Made by a program: the position numbers and the translations under genes. The notes beneath the pieces were generated by a model. That model saw only the letters and a program-made list of their open reading frames with translations. It did no database searches and was not told the origin of the DNA. Below, piece by piece: positions 25,491 through 37,249 of a stretch of DNA of 64,000 bases. The DNA is from Branchiostoma belcheri. Its lineage: Eukaryota; Chordata; Leptocardii; Amphioxiformes; Branchiostomatidae. Numbering within the stretch: position 1 is the stretch's first letter; each line of letters begins with the position of its first letter. The stretch lies in the NCBI RefSeq assembly GCF_001625305.1, contig NW_017802436.1:875251-939250 (forward strand). The letters run 5' to 3'.

Positions 25491-26935
25491 TTTCTTGTCG
25501 TCTGATTTAAATAAACCATTCAATAAACGTGACTTCTTCTCTCTGGCCATTGCAGCGGCAATTGCCATTGATCTTGTGGCTCACCAATAACACAGTAACG
25601 TTACACCAATGTTCTTTCCAAACCATTCAATCAAGGCGACTTCTTCTCTCTGGCCATTGCAGCGGCAATTCCAAATGATCTCGTTGTTCACCAATAACAC
25701 AATCATACAGTACAGCGATTTTCTTTCCGAACTCTCCCTATTACACTTGCTGGCAGTAGAGGTAGGATCAACATCTTTGTGTATCAGTATTTTTAATTGT
25801 ATGTTCTGATATGGGCTGTGTGCCTGCAATAAAGAATGAATTTAATTGAATTTTCTTGTCGTCCGATTTAAATAAACTGTTCATTCGATGTGTCTTCTTC
25901 TCCCAGGTCATAGCACTGGCAATTGCAATAGATCTTGTGGTTCACCAATAACACAGTACACCAATGTTCTTTCCAAACCATTCAATCAAGGTGGCTTCTT
26001 CTCTCTGGCCATTGCAGTGGCAATTCCAACTGATCTCGGTGTTCACCAATTCTCGTTGTTCACCAATAACACATACAGTACACTGATTTTCTTTCCGAAC
26101 TCTCCCTATTACGCTTGCCTGGCAGTAGATGTAGGATCAGTATCTTTGTGTATCAGTATTTTTAATTGTATGTTCTGATATGGGCCGTGTTCCTGCAATA
26201 AAGAATGAATTTAATTGAATTTTCTTGTCGTCCGATTTAAATAAACTATTCATTCAATGTGACTTCTTCTCTTTGGCCATAGCACCGGCAATTGCCATTG
26301 ATCTTCTGGTACTCCAATAACACAGTACACCAATGTTCTTTCCAAACCATTCAATCACGGTGGCTTCTTCTCTCTGGCCATTGCAGTGGCAATTCCAATT
26401 GATCTCGCTGTTCACCAATTCTCGTTGTTCACCAATAACACATACAGTACACAATTTTTCTTCCCAAACTCTCCCTATTACGCTTGCTGGCAGTAGATGT
26501 AGGATCAGTACCTTTGTGTATCAGTATTTTTAATTGTATGTTCTGATATGGGCAGTGTTCCTGCAATTAAGAATGAATTTAATTGAATTTTCTTGTCGTC
26601 CGATTTAAATAAACTATTCAGTCAATGTGACTTCTTCTCTTTGGCCATAGCACCGGCAATTGCCATTGATCTTGTGGCTCACCAATAACACAGTACACCA
26701 ATGGTCTTTCCAAACTATTCAATCACGGTGGCTTCTTCTCTCTGGCCATTGCAGTGGCAATTCCAATTGATCTCGTTGTTCACCAATTCTTGTTGCTCAC
26801 CAAAAACACATACGGTACACCAATTTTCTTTCCAACCTCTCCCTATTACATATGCTGGCAGTAGATGCTGGATCAGTCTTGGCTCACTTGTGGCAAATTC
26901 ATTATCCAGCCATCCCTAGCCGCCCTCGTGTAATT
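25491..26935. repeat. Four-copy tandem repeat, unit about 361-368 bp, with internal half-unit duplication
   Basis: TTTTCTTGTCGTC followed by GATTTAAATAAAC starts units at about 25491, 25852, 26220 and 26588. Inside each unit TTCTTCTCTCTGGCCATTGC-type sequence plus a CACCAATAACACA word occurs twice, so the unit is itself an old duplication. Each unit ends near CAATAAAGAATGAATTTAA. The last copy is truncated. Frames on both strands are repeat shadows. Confidence 0.95.
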
Positions 26936-26991
26936 TGATACAGACATATTAAGCTATTAGGTAGGTTTCATAACGATTGCCAGTTCCACTG

Positions 26992-27091
26992 GGGAATAAA
27001 GGCGGTATTAAGGTGGGTGTACCGAGCGGAGCCCACGACTTGCTATTCCCGCATCACGACCACCGGTTGCAACGAGCCAGGGGAAGAACCG
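26992..27091 (+). promoter_or_regulatory. Probable CART promoter and 5' non-coding exon
   Basis: The donor CCG then GTAAGTTT after 27091 matches the consensus well. Splicing to the acceptor ending at 27499 (TATTTTTGCAG) would join a non-coding leader to the exon with the CART start codon. An AATAAAGG word at about 26993-27000 could serve as a TATA-like element, placing initiation near 27025. The 5' end is inference. Confidence 0.4.
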
Positions 27092-27521
27092 GTAAGTTTA
27101 TTCCTACAGATATGAGACTTGGGGGATCCAAAATGGACCCCAAAAATCTGTAAAGTATTTTATTTGTACTTAGAAAAGTTACTGAAGTTAGTTAATGCAG
27201 TAATTATTTTTGCAGTAGCCAACATCTGGCTGTGCAGCATGTCAACAGCATTGTGTCCCTAGTTATGACCATTTGCCATCTGTTATGATAGAATATGTAT
27301 TTTGTACGGTTGTTTATTGTGTCGTATATTGAATTTCCTTCGATGACCGTGATCTCAGCGATGTCCTTGGTCATGTCGACAATGCTAACTTTAATGTTAA
27401 AGAAAAAACGGCCTGTCTGTAATCAAAAGTGCAGGTACTTTCTTTGCATTCGAAAAAAGTACCATGATCATCAATAGCCTTTCCTCGTATTTTTGCAGCA
27501 AAACTAAATTATAGAAGGACG

Positions 27522-30500
27522 ATGAAAGCCCTGACTGTAGCAGTGTTTGTTGTTCTGACGGTCGGTGTTTTGGCACGGCCCTACTCACCCAGCAGGAAGG
27601 TGTATGGAGAGGTAAGACACTCTTGAATCTGAGAAGCATATCCACAGAAAAGGAATTTGCAAAGCAGACAGAACTGCAGATAGCAAATGTTGTAGTTCTG
27701 AAGCAGATTAGGATTTGACCATGGTCAATACATAGTTTTCAATGTAAATTATGGCTGGTAATAACATGTGGTGTCGCCTTATACACCACTTCAATATTCT
27801 GTCACATCAGGCCCTATTGTCAAACTTAATGGTTTATTTTTTTATCCAAATAACGAGACTAGAACTAAGTAGGCTGGGTTCCTTAAATCAATTTTCCATT
27901 TATTTTACTCTTCATGCCTTTACTGGTGTGCATTATTCATTTCTTTAAAATGTAAATACAAGCTGCCATGAAGTCAGTATATGTTTATAGGATTTAAAAA
28001 TATCTTGAAACTTTATACTCTCAATCTATTAGACCATTTTACCCATTACCATTCAACTCTCGCAAATGCTTCCTTGTAGCCTTTAGATTAGAAAGCAATA
28101 TCGATGTTCTGGAAATTAAATCGTGCCGCTGGCCCCTTCTTTCGTTAATACAAATTAAGCTATCAATTATCATTAGCGTGGCAATTCATCTTCATGTATC
28201 CTTTTGCTTTAAAGTAACGAATGAATTTGTTGTCAACCTGTCCATGTGGCATAACGTGCGTTACCTTCATGAAAACTAACATGTGCTATTTATCTATATA
28301 CTTATCTCAATATTTCTACTAAATTCAAAGAACCCAAATATTATAGAAGAAGTGGGTAAATTCGTCTTCCATTGCCTCAAACGAAGAAGTCAAACCCAGC
28401 AAAACTAGTACCTTGTATGTTGTAGAATGTAGCATAATGTTACACGTTGTCTCACATACCATTGTATTTCCTTTTTTCATAAATGTTGTTTATAACTGCA
28501 ATTAGCCCTCGGGCATGTATTTTCAATAAAATTTCACTTACAATATTGGTAGAAACGTGCTTGAAAAATTCTGTTCTATATACTGAGGATAGCAGTTACT
28601 CATTAATACTTTAGCTGGATGTAGCGTGTACCGTCGACAGGAACATTAAGAAACCAATATCTATTCCATGCGTGCTTGTCGAAGTGGAAGTAAGGTATTG
28701 GGCAATATGTCAATCCACGAATATGTCCTCAATAGAGACAACATGGATTGGGGAAGGGAAATAAATGTGTGGATATCTCACACGGACTTTTTAGAATGTA
28801 TGTCAAGGTCACGTGGGGTATATGGCCATTCGTACTCTATCCAACATGGCGGCACTTTTGAATCAAAATGGAATGGAGAACATTTCGGACGATATGTGCT
28901 GCCTATCCTGCAATTTCTTTTTAGTCTCTTGGGTTTCACTGTAAATGTAACTAAAGCTAAAAAGGATAAAAGTACCAAAGGGGTAAGCTTTAGTTATTTC
29001 TCTAAACATAAGTGGTTACTGGTTACATTTCTCTCAACCAGGAAGCGGAGGATCGTCTGATTTCAAATCTCCTGGACCGGCCTCTGCCAATGGTAAGTTG
29101 GGCTGCTATAAGATGAAAGGAACTTGAACTTAGTATATAACTTCTCTCATCTCCACAAACTGTCTGTGCCATTTCAATAGTGTTCTGTATATGTATATGT
29201 ATATGTATTTGTATAGTCGGTATATATACCCGCTCTTCGGTGTAACACACCAGCTTATCATTTCTGATCAAGACACAACCGTGTCCTTTTAAATTTCCTC
29301 TGGTACGGTAGATAAGGTGTTTATCAGGCTAATAGTTTGAAAACTATTTATTTACCAACCCGGTAAAATTATCCACCGACGTGTGTACAAAACAGTTAGT
29401 CAAGTAATTTTATAGATTTTAAAACAGTGTCCGAAAGCTTAAAAAAATTCCAGTTGTTTAGCTTGAGTTAACTGTTGTCATTTATATTTACCAAGCCAAT
29501 CAGATTATTACTGACAAACCTGTGTCTGCCTTTTAATGTTTCCCTTTATACAGGTGTCAATTTTTTTTGCCTACAATACTAGGTGTGTATTTTTCTCTTT
29601 ATTTCCTTGTAGTGTGACCTGGAAGTAGAAAACGTGTGCCAGGAAGCACTTCCGGTGTGGCGCCACTTCATCCCCCGGAGAGTCTGCGAGTGTCCCGCGG
29701 GGACCGTCTGCGACATGAGGGCCTATCCTAAAGGGGCGTGTGAGGTGAAAACACGTTCATTTTTTCTTAAATATCCAGTGCAGTTTTCAGGAATTGGAAA
29801 CCACGTCCATTTATTTTCTTAAAGCCTGCGAAGTGGCTATAATATACTCTCCAAGCAGAGGTTTGGGGTTATCTTTCGAGTTATTTTAGGTCCTTTTATA
29901 GGGGTTTCTTTTTTTGCACTGGAATTATATTTCACCCCAAAAAAATCCAGTGCAAAAAAAAGAAACCCCGATAAAAATAGCCTAAAACACGCCAAAAATA
30001 ACTCCAAACCCAAACCTCTGCTTTGAGATTAGCCAATAGCCATACGCAATAAAATAATAAACGTGCCTGTGTTTTTATTGGATGCTGTAGTTCTTTACAC
30101 GCTATGTTCTTTTTAAAATATAATTTGAGTTGTCTTCTCAGTGCAAGGCCTAGGTTTGTTGCACTTCTAGGTTGGTTTTGAAGGTCCATGGGTTGTATTT
30201 CAATGGTTAACACATAGAAGATATTGCTATAAACTTACAGTCCTCTGAAAGACGTTGTTACTGTTAAAGAAATGTGTAATGATGCGATCTATAAGAGAAC
30301 ACATTGATACACTGAAAAGCTCTCAAACAAGAACGAACAAGAACAATTTTGATTACACTATGTCCAAGCTGTTATCAACAGCGAAAATTTCAATTTTCCA
30401 ACCGTCTAAACACCCTAAAACGGCAATGATTGGAATAAAGGAAATAATGATCAAATTTTCTATCATTTTGTTATGATTAAAGGCATCTTTGTCTTTGAAA

Positions 30501-33500
30501 ATCGTTGCTCTGACGTCAGTAACTATGATTCATGGCAATTTGCAATTATCAGAAAAACGTTTCCGATTGTGTTATTTTTGGGCACGGCGACCCATTATGA
30601 AATGACTCATTTAATTCTATCTAGTGCCAAACGAAAAAAAAAAAAACTCAACATTTTTAGTTCCAGTTTATTCATTTCTCCAGCAGTAAGGTACATAGCA
30701 ACCTGTTTTCCAGGCAATGCTGGGTATACAAAGGACGATTAACGACAAACTATACAGTAATATTACGATACCACATACGATACAGAATGACATGACAAAA
30801 GACACACGCAGTTTCACCTCTCATTTCGATCCTTAACAGCAGTTTAAACCTTAATCCGACACTTTTATGCACAGGCAAGATTGAATGATAAATCCACAAC
30901 CAGACATTCGGTATTTACGTTAATCATTAAGTGCATCTTGCAGCCTGTTTTAAACATCATACCTATGTGTGTGTGTCACTCTCCCAACCATTGAGATATC
31001 GCGGAAAAAAAATTGCGTCTTCAACATCGCTCCCGATTTCACCGTGCCCTGCGTATTCTGTTCTAAGCAAAACAAATCCGCCAATCAGTCGGGCGCGGGA
31101 AAATGGGAAACCTGACACCGACCGTATTACCGTACAGAAAATAGTACCCCACTACTGCCAAATCTATGTTACAACTTATTAAAACGTTCCAAAATATTCA
31201 AAGGAGTAAATTCCTCCCTCTGACATTAAATCTGTACACAACAGATATTACAAACAAGTGGCAAGAACTCGCACACTTTCTATAAGCAAAGAGAATCCTG
31301 CAATTGAAATCTGTACAAAGGAACCCTGGCCTTTTAACACAATTCGCCAGAGACACTTTGGCCGCGTTCGCACACGGGCGCTGGAAAACACTGCCTGGCG
31401 AGAAACCTGACACCGACCGTATTACCGTTCCGGGCCGACAGTCTTCTATTGGCGACAGAAAATAGTACCTCACTACTGCCAACTTTCTGTTACAACTTAA
31501 ACGTTCCAAAATATTCAGAAATCAAATATTTTTATTTACCTTCTAAGTTTGTAGAAAGAGGTAAAGTTAAAACTCGTTTATTAGTGACAAAAAGAGAATC
31601 CTGCAATATTCAAATCCGTACCAACGAAGGAACCTTAGGCCTAATCACCTTTCAACAGGATCCGCCGATCAGAGACACTTTGGCCAATCAGGCGTTCCCA
31701 CACAAGCGCGGGAAAACGCTGCCTGGCGTGAAACCTGACACTGGGCGTATCACCGCCCTTGCCAGACAGTCTTCATTTGCCGACAGAAAATAGTACTCAC
31801 TACTGCCAACTTTCTGTTACAACTTAAACGTTCCAAAATATTCAGAAATCAATTATTTTCATTCACCTTTCATTTACATTTAAGTTTGTAGAAAGAGGTA
31901 AAGTGAAAACTCGTTTATTACTGACGTTTGAGTTTGATTTACCTCAGATGTTGTTGCGGATTGATATGAGGCATTGCAAGAACACTCCGGCCGTCTAGGA
32001 TCGGTGCCATTACTGCAAGCTTCTTCTGGCGAACGGGTTGTCACTAAGTTTGTCTTGTTTTGCTTCGTTATGTCGCGATTTCGGTTAACTAGTTCGTCGC
32101 AGGTTTCTTCTTGTGGGTTCTGTTGCGCCGTAGGTTAATATGGTCGGCGTTTTGAATTGAAACTAGTGGGGTAAAATAGTTTCCTAACTTGTGGAGTCGA
32201 TATTTCGTCAGCTGTCCAGTCTCTTGGAAACCCTAACTTCAGGGACTGTGCCTGGCACAGATGGGACTGGTACAGCTTAGTTAGATGGGGACTCGGGGTA
32301 TGGAAGTCAGGGATAGTCTTTTAGTTCTCCAGTCTCTGGGAACCCTAACTCCAGGGACTGTGCCTGGCACAGATGGGGCTGGCACAGCTTTATACACGCA
32401 CATATACACTAATCTATATGTTTGCCAGGGGAGTTCCTCCTTCATCCTTTCCTTGCAGGCCAAGCATTATGGCTGCTTCTTCTTCCATCTTTTCTTATCT
32501 TGCAGGCCAAGCACTATGGCTGATTCCTTCTCCACCCTTTCTTACAGGCCAAGGACTATGGCTGCTTCTCCCTCCATCCTTTCTTACACGCCAAGCACTA
32601 TGGCTGATTCCTCCTCCATCCTTTCTTGCAGGCCAAGCACTATCGCTGATTCCTCCTCCATCCTTTCCTTACATGCCAAGCACTATGGCTTCCTCATCAA
32701 TCCTTTCTTCTAGGCCAAGGACTATGGCTGTTTCCTTCTCCATCCTTTCTTGTAGGCCAAGGACTATGGCTGCTTTATCCCCCATCTTTTTCTTGCAGGC
32801 CAGGGACTATGGCTGCTTCCTCCTCCACCCTTTCTTACAGGCCAAGGACTATGACTGCTTCTCCCTCCATCCTTTCTTCTAGGCCAGGGACTATGGCTGC
32901 TTCTTCCTCCATCCTTTCTTCTAGGCCAGGGACTATGGCTGATTCCTCCTCCATCCTTTCTTGCAGGCCAGGGACTAATGCTGCTTTCTCCTCCATCCTT
33001 TCTTCTAGGCTAGGAACTATGGCTGGTTCCTCCTCCATCTTTTCCTTGCAGGCCAAGGACTAATGCTGCTTTCTCCTCCATCCTTTCCTTTCAGGCCGAG
33101 GACTATGGCTGCTTTCTCCTCCATCCTTTCCTTTCAGGCCAAGCACTATGGCTGTTTCCTCCTCCATCCTTTCCTTGCAGGCCAAGGACTATGGCTGGTT
33201 CCTCCTCCATACTTTCTTACCTGCCAAGCACTATGGCTGCTTTCTCCCTCCATCCTTTCTTACATGCCAAGCACTATTGCTGCTTCTCCCTCCATCCTTT
33301 CTTGCAGGCCAAGGACTATGGCTGCTTTCTCCTCCATCCTTTCCTTGCAGGCCAAGGACTATGGCTGATTCCTTCTCCATCCTTTCTTCCAGGCCAAGGA
33401 CTTTATATGGCTGTTTCCTCCTCCATCCTTTCTTACCTGCCAAGCACTATGGCTACTTCTCCCTCCATCCTTTCCTTGCAGGCCAAGGACTATGGCTTCC

Positions 33501-36500
33501 TCATCCATCCTTTCTTGGTGCTAGGCCAGGGACTATGGCTGATTCCTCCTCCATCCTTTCTTGCAGGCCAAGGACTATGGCTGCTTCGAATTCCTCCTCC
33601 ATCCTTTCCTTGCAGGCCAAGCACTATGGCTGATTCCTCCTCCATCCTTTCCTTGCTGGCGAAAAACTATGGCTGATTCCTCCTCTCTTGAAGGCCAAGC
33701 ACTATGGCTGCTTCATCCTCCATCCTTTCCTTTGCAGGCCAAGGACTATGGCTGCTTCTCCCTCCATCCTTTCTTGCAGGCGAAGGACTATGGCTGATTC
33801 CTCCTCCATCCTTTCCTTGCAGGCCAAGGACTATGGCTGCTCCCTCCTCCATCCTTTCCTTGCGGGGCAAGGACTATGGCTGATTCCTCCTCCATCCTTT
33901 CTTACAGGCCAAGGACTATGGCTGCTTCTCCCTCCATCCTTTCTTACACGCCAAGCACTATGGCTGCTTCATCCTCCATCCTTTCTTGCAGGCCAAGGAC
34001 TATGGCTGCTCCCTCCTCCATCCTTACCTTCCAGGCCAGGGACTATGGCTGCTTCTTCCTCCATCCTTTCCTTGCAGGCCAAGGACTATGGCTACTTCCT
34101 CCTCCATCCTTTCTTGCAGGCCAAGGACTATGGCTGATTCCTCCTCCATCCTTTCCTTGCAGGCCAAGCACTATGGCTGCTTTCTCCTCTAGCCTTTCTA
34201 CTAGGCCAGGGACTATGGCTGATTCCTCCTCCATCTTTTCCTTGCAGGCCAACCACTATGGCTGTTTCCTCCTCCATCTTTTCTTGTAGGCCAAGGACTA
34301 TGGCTGCTTTCTCCTCCATCCTTTCTTCTAGGCCAATGACTATGGCTGTTTCTCCCTCCATCCTTTCCTTGTAGGCCAAGGACTATGTCTGTTTCCTCCT
34401 CCATCCTTTCTTTGCATGCCAAGCACTATGGCTGCTTCTCCCTCCATCCTTTCCTTACAGGCCAAGGACTATGGCTGGTTCCTCCTCCATCCTTTCTTGC
34501 AGGCCAAGGACTATGGCTGCTTCGAATTCCTCCTCCATCCTTTCCTTGCAGGCCAAGGACTATGGCTGGTTCCTCCTCCATCCTTTCTTGCAGGCCAAGC
34601 ACTATGGCTGCTTCTCTCTCCCTCCTTTCCTTACAGGCCAAGGACTATGGCTGCTCCATCCTCCATACTTTCCTTGCATGCCAAGGACTATGGCTGCTTT
34701 CTCCTCCATCCTTTTTTTGAAGGCCAAGCACTATGGCTGCTTTCTCCTCCATCCTTTTTTTGAAGGCCAAGGACTATGGCTGCTTCCTCCTCCGTGCTTT
34801 GACTATGGCTATGGCCCCTAACTCTACTTACACAGATTGGATTCGGGGTATGATAGCCAGGGATATTCTCACAGCTCTCAGTCTCTGGAACTGGTAGAGC
34901 TTAGTTAGATGGAGACTCGGGGTATGGTCGTCAGGGTTATTCTCACAGCTCCCAGTCTTTAGGACTGGTAGAGCTTAGTTAGATGGGGACTCGGGGTATG
35001 GCAGTCAGGGATATTCCCACAGCTCCCAGTCTCTGGGACTGATAGAGCTTAGAAGGGGATTCGGGGTAGGGTAGTCAGGGATATTCTCATAGCTCCCAGT
35101 CTTTATGACTGGTAGAGCTTAGTTAGATGGGGACTCGGGGTATGGTAGTCAGGGATATTCTCACAGCTCCCAGTCTCTTGGACTGGTAGAGCTTAGTTAG
35201 ATGGGGACTCGGGGTATGGTAGTTACGGTTATTCTTACAGCTCCCAGTCTTTAGGACTGGTAGAGCTTAGTTGAATGGGGACTCGGGGTATGGTAGCTAG
35301 GGATATTTTTTCATCTGTCCAATCTGTTGGAACGGTTCAACCCCTGACGACGGGGACTATGCCTAGAGAGTAATTTAGTCTTTTGAATCTAGCGTAGAGC
35401 GTAGAGATGCTTCCATAAATTCAACGTAAAGCGTATACGTTCAGCAAAATTTAGCGTAGAGCTCCCCCCATGCAAGCCCTCCATAATATCTTTCCTACCA
35501 TGTCGGAGAAAGGTTTTAACTGTATAGTTACTTGAAAAAAACACACACTCAGATGAATGTAGTTATCATAGCTTTTGTTGATTGTTGTTTGTGATTGTTT
35601 ATTTAAATGCAACAGTGCATAACAAGTGGCAACCAGGCAGCAACAAGGCTGGTAGTGGCTACCACTGACACATAAATGCATAAATACAAAGTACAGTATA
35701 ACTTTGCCTTGAGGCAATGCAAGGAGGTTCAAACTCATCAACCCTGCGTGTTGGGAAGCCTCTCCACGGCAATCATAGCGGTTGGACGGCTTTTATCCTC
35801 TTGTCCGAAGTGCTGACCTTTCGTAGATCAATGAGCTCCTCTTGGTCCTTTCTGAGTAGTCGTGACCGGCCCTATCGATTTTGTGTGGAAAAAGCCATCT
35901 CTACCTACAGATGTAAATCTCCCATGTCAAATACTTTACCAACAGGGTGGTGCAATTCATACAAAGTGTAAAAGTCAGTTATCTTCAAGGTAGAATTCAT
36001 ATTTTTTTAATGATTGCCATGTAAATAGTTAAGGTTTTTTATGTGACGTGTAATCCCCTCTGTTTTTAAATGATTTATGCTGTATGTTAAGTGTAAATAT
36101 GTACGATTGTGTTTGTAAATGTGATGTTACATGTATTGGAACCCTGGAAGAATAGCCCATAATGGGCTAAAGGGTATCTCAATAAACTGAAACTGAAACT
36201 GATACGAGGGCTGAATCTAGGATCCTTGTTTTTTTTCCAGTTGATTACATTTTTGACGTGTGTTGTATATATAGTCACTGTCGAAAATAGTGCTATTTCA
36301 GTTTGCGTATATCTGGTGAAGTGCATGTGAATAAAGCGTAGATGTTTTGAATTTTGTGATTATCATTTATTTTTTGTAGCCTATTTTTTGTAGCTACATC
36401 ATGCCTATAGTGGGCCAATTTCCACTGGCCATGCACCTAGACGCTTGATGAAGAGAACATAGGGCATCTTATATTAGTGTTGATTCATAATTTCTGAACT

Positions 36501-37122
36501 CTCACCAGGCTCATTTTATAGTGATGAAAATCCAATACTTACTTCTAGGAATGGTCCTATCAAGTTAGAGGTGTATGGCCAAAGGCCAAATCAGCCCCTG
36601 GCAGCGAGCTCAAGATTGTGTAACACAGGCTATGTATTTATTCATCATTTTCTTTGGTATGCTTTTTTTAAACCATATTCTAGGTGGCCATAGCGCATCT
36701 TTTTATTCATCATTTTCTTTGGCATGCATTTTTAAACCATATTCTAGATGGCCATAGCGCAGCGGAACGTACGCAGCAACAGAGAAGTCTGGTTTCCTTT
36801 GCGGCCACTGCGATGGGGGTAACAAGGAGGCAGTGGGAAATGTAGTTTTTCTTTTTTTCTTCTTTTTAACATGCGTATTTTTGACGTAGTCTTTTGCTGT
36901 CCATTTGTGCTGTTTTATCTTTGGTAATTTGTGTTGAAATATGGAACATTTGAGCTTATGTCTTAGTTTATATATAAATATAATCACCGTGGCGTATGTA
37001 GTGTATGTGTTCTGTCATGCTTTGACATTAAAAATGTAACAGAGGAATTGTATGTTGTAATAATTACTAGTACTTAAAACGATTCTCTTTTATAACTTCT
37101 CGTATATTTTCAGTTGCTGTGA
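27522..37122 (+). CDS. CART: CART peptide precursor (5 exons, 93 aa predicted)
   Basis: Secreted neuropeptide precursor of the cocaine- and amphetamine-regulated transcript family. Coding exons: 27522-27611, 29042-29092, 29613-29744 and a predicted terminal 37114-37122. All introns are GT-AG and phase 0. Residues 1-18 form a signal peptide (MKALTVAVFVV...LA). Exon 2 gives an acidic-helical segment ending LLDRPLPM. The next exon begins CDLEVENVC, and the boundary after Pro-Met and before Cys-Asp matches vertebrate CART. Six cysteines at 48, 56, 72, 74, 80 and 90, including C-E-C-P-A-G-T-V-C, fit the CART cystine pattern (C, C, C-x-C, x5, C, C) with longer loops 1, 2 and the last. Basic RK near residues 25-26 is the only dibasic site. 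If the last donor is not used, reading continues to a TAA at 29820. Family assignment is firm and the C-terminus is not. Confidence 0.85.
27612..29041 (+). other. CART intron after the signal-peptide exon
   Basis: 1.43 kb between donor GAG/GTAAGA and acceptor CTCTCAACCAG. A 130-codon frame at 28668-29060 runs through the acceptor in the wrong phase and is not supported as a gene. Confidence 0.7.
29196..29262 (-). mobile_element. LINE tail with ATATGT microsatellite
   Basis: Reverse complement of the non-LTR 3' end seen at 11282-11595 (AAGCTGGTGTGTTAC...), with an ATACAT-type tail. It lies in the intron between the second and third CART coding exons. Confidence 0.7.
29848..30028. mobile_element. 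Foldback (long-hairpin) element in CART intron
   Basis: Left arm 29848-29922 and right arm 29947-30028 are inverted copies about 75-80 bp long around a 24-bp loop. Shared words include AAGCAGAGGTTTGGG at the outside and GGGGTTTCTTTTTTTGCACT at the inside. It begins only 103 bp after the last internal donor of CART. Outer ends resemble those of the element at 22525-22690. Confidence 0.85.
30029..31074. other. CART intron, no further element recognised
   Basis: AT-rich sequence with short frames at 30255-30742 lacking splice support. Confidence 0.45.
31075..31860. repeat. Three-copy diverged tandem repeat, unit about 300-330 bp
   Basis: GAAACCTGACAC followed by CGTAT-ACCG, ACAGAAAATAGTAC, CACTACTGCCAA and ACGTTCCAAAATATTCA occurs at about 31107-31199, 31402-31517 and 31729-31844. 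Open frames on both strands derive from it. Confidence 0.85.
32205..35335. repeat. 74-bp minisatellite, split by an inserted array
   Basis: Units containing GACTCGGGGTATGG, CAGGGATATTCTCACAGCTC and CAGTCT occur at 74-bp spacing near 34840, 34911, 34985, 35055, 35129, 35203 and 35277. Matching units lie at 32205-32400 to the left. Both outer ends share CTGTCCA-TCT-TTGGAA and AGGGACTGTGCCT-like words. The 43-bp array at 32440-34810 therefore sits inside this older array. Confidence 0.88.
32440..34810 (+). repeat. Approximately 43-bp minisatellite, about 50 units, in CART intron
   Basis: Units read roughly GGCCAAGGACTATGGCTG then CTTCCTCCTCCATCCTTTCC then TTGCA, with many single-base and length variants. 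On the plus strand each unit has a pyrimidine tract followed by TTGCAG or a TTACAG, TTCTAG or similar variant, which resembles a 3' splice site on the sense strand of CART. Many overlapping frames cross it in several phases on both strands. They are repeat artefacts and none has a credible start or domain. Confidence 0.97.
35400..37080 (+). other. Distal CART intron with a possible retroelement tail
   Basis: Near 36130-36205 ATAGCCCATAATGGGCTAAA, CAATAAACTGAAACTG and a short GAAACT tail resemble the 3' end of a non-LTR element. At 36655-36750 a 67-bp segment (ATTCATCATTTTCTTTGG, AAACCATATTCTAG, TGGCCATAGCGCA) is tandemly doubled. No gene seen. Confidence 0.45.
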
Positions 37123-37238
37123 TTCCAGCGTCAGTCACCTTGGTATCTGCAAATCCTGGCGTGATCTTCACTCAACAGTGGATTCAAACGTACCTTTGCC
37201 TACTTCTGCAGCGTTATAGAAGCCACGTAACAAATAAA
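37114..37238 (+). other. Predicted terminal CART exon and 3' UTR with poly(A) signal
   Basis: The acceptor CGTATATTTTCAG ends at 37113. In phase 0 the exon reads TTG CTG TGA, adding Leu-Leu after the sixth-cysteine-Glu, so the protein ends two residues past Glu, close to the family habit of ending one residue after the last cysteine. AATAAA lies at 37233-37238, a normal distance for a short 3' UTR. The pairing with the donor at 29745 across 7.4 kb is inference. Confidence 0.5.
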
Positions 37239-37249
37239 TGAAACTTTTA

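Noticed and set aside
28668..29060. 130-codon plus-strand frame
   Set aside because: It runs through the CART intron and into the next CART exon in the wrong phase, with no splice support or motif.
32285..34821. Many long overlapping open frames on both strands
   Set aside because: They are readings of the 43-bp minisatellite in several phases. Repetition, not coding selection, keeps them open.
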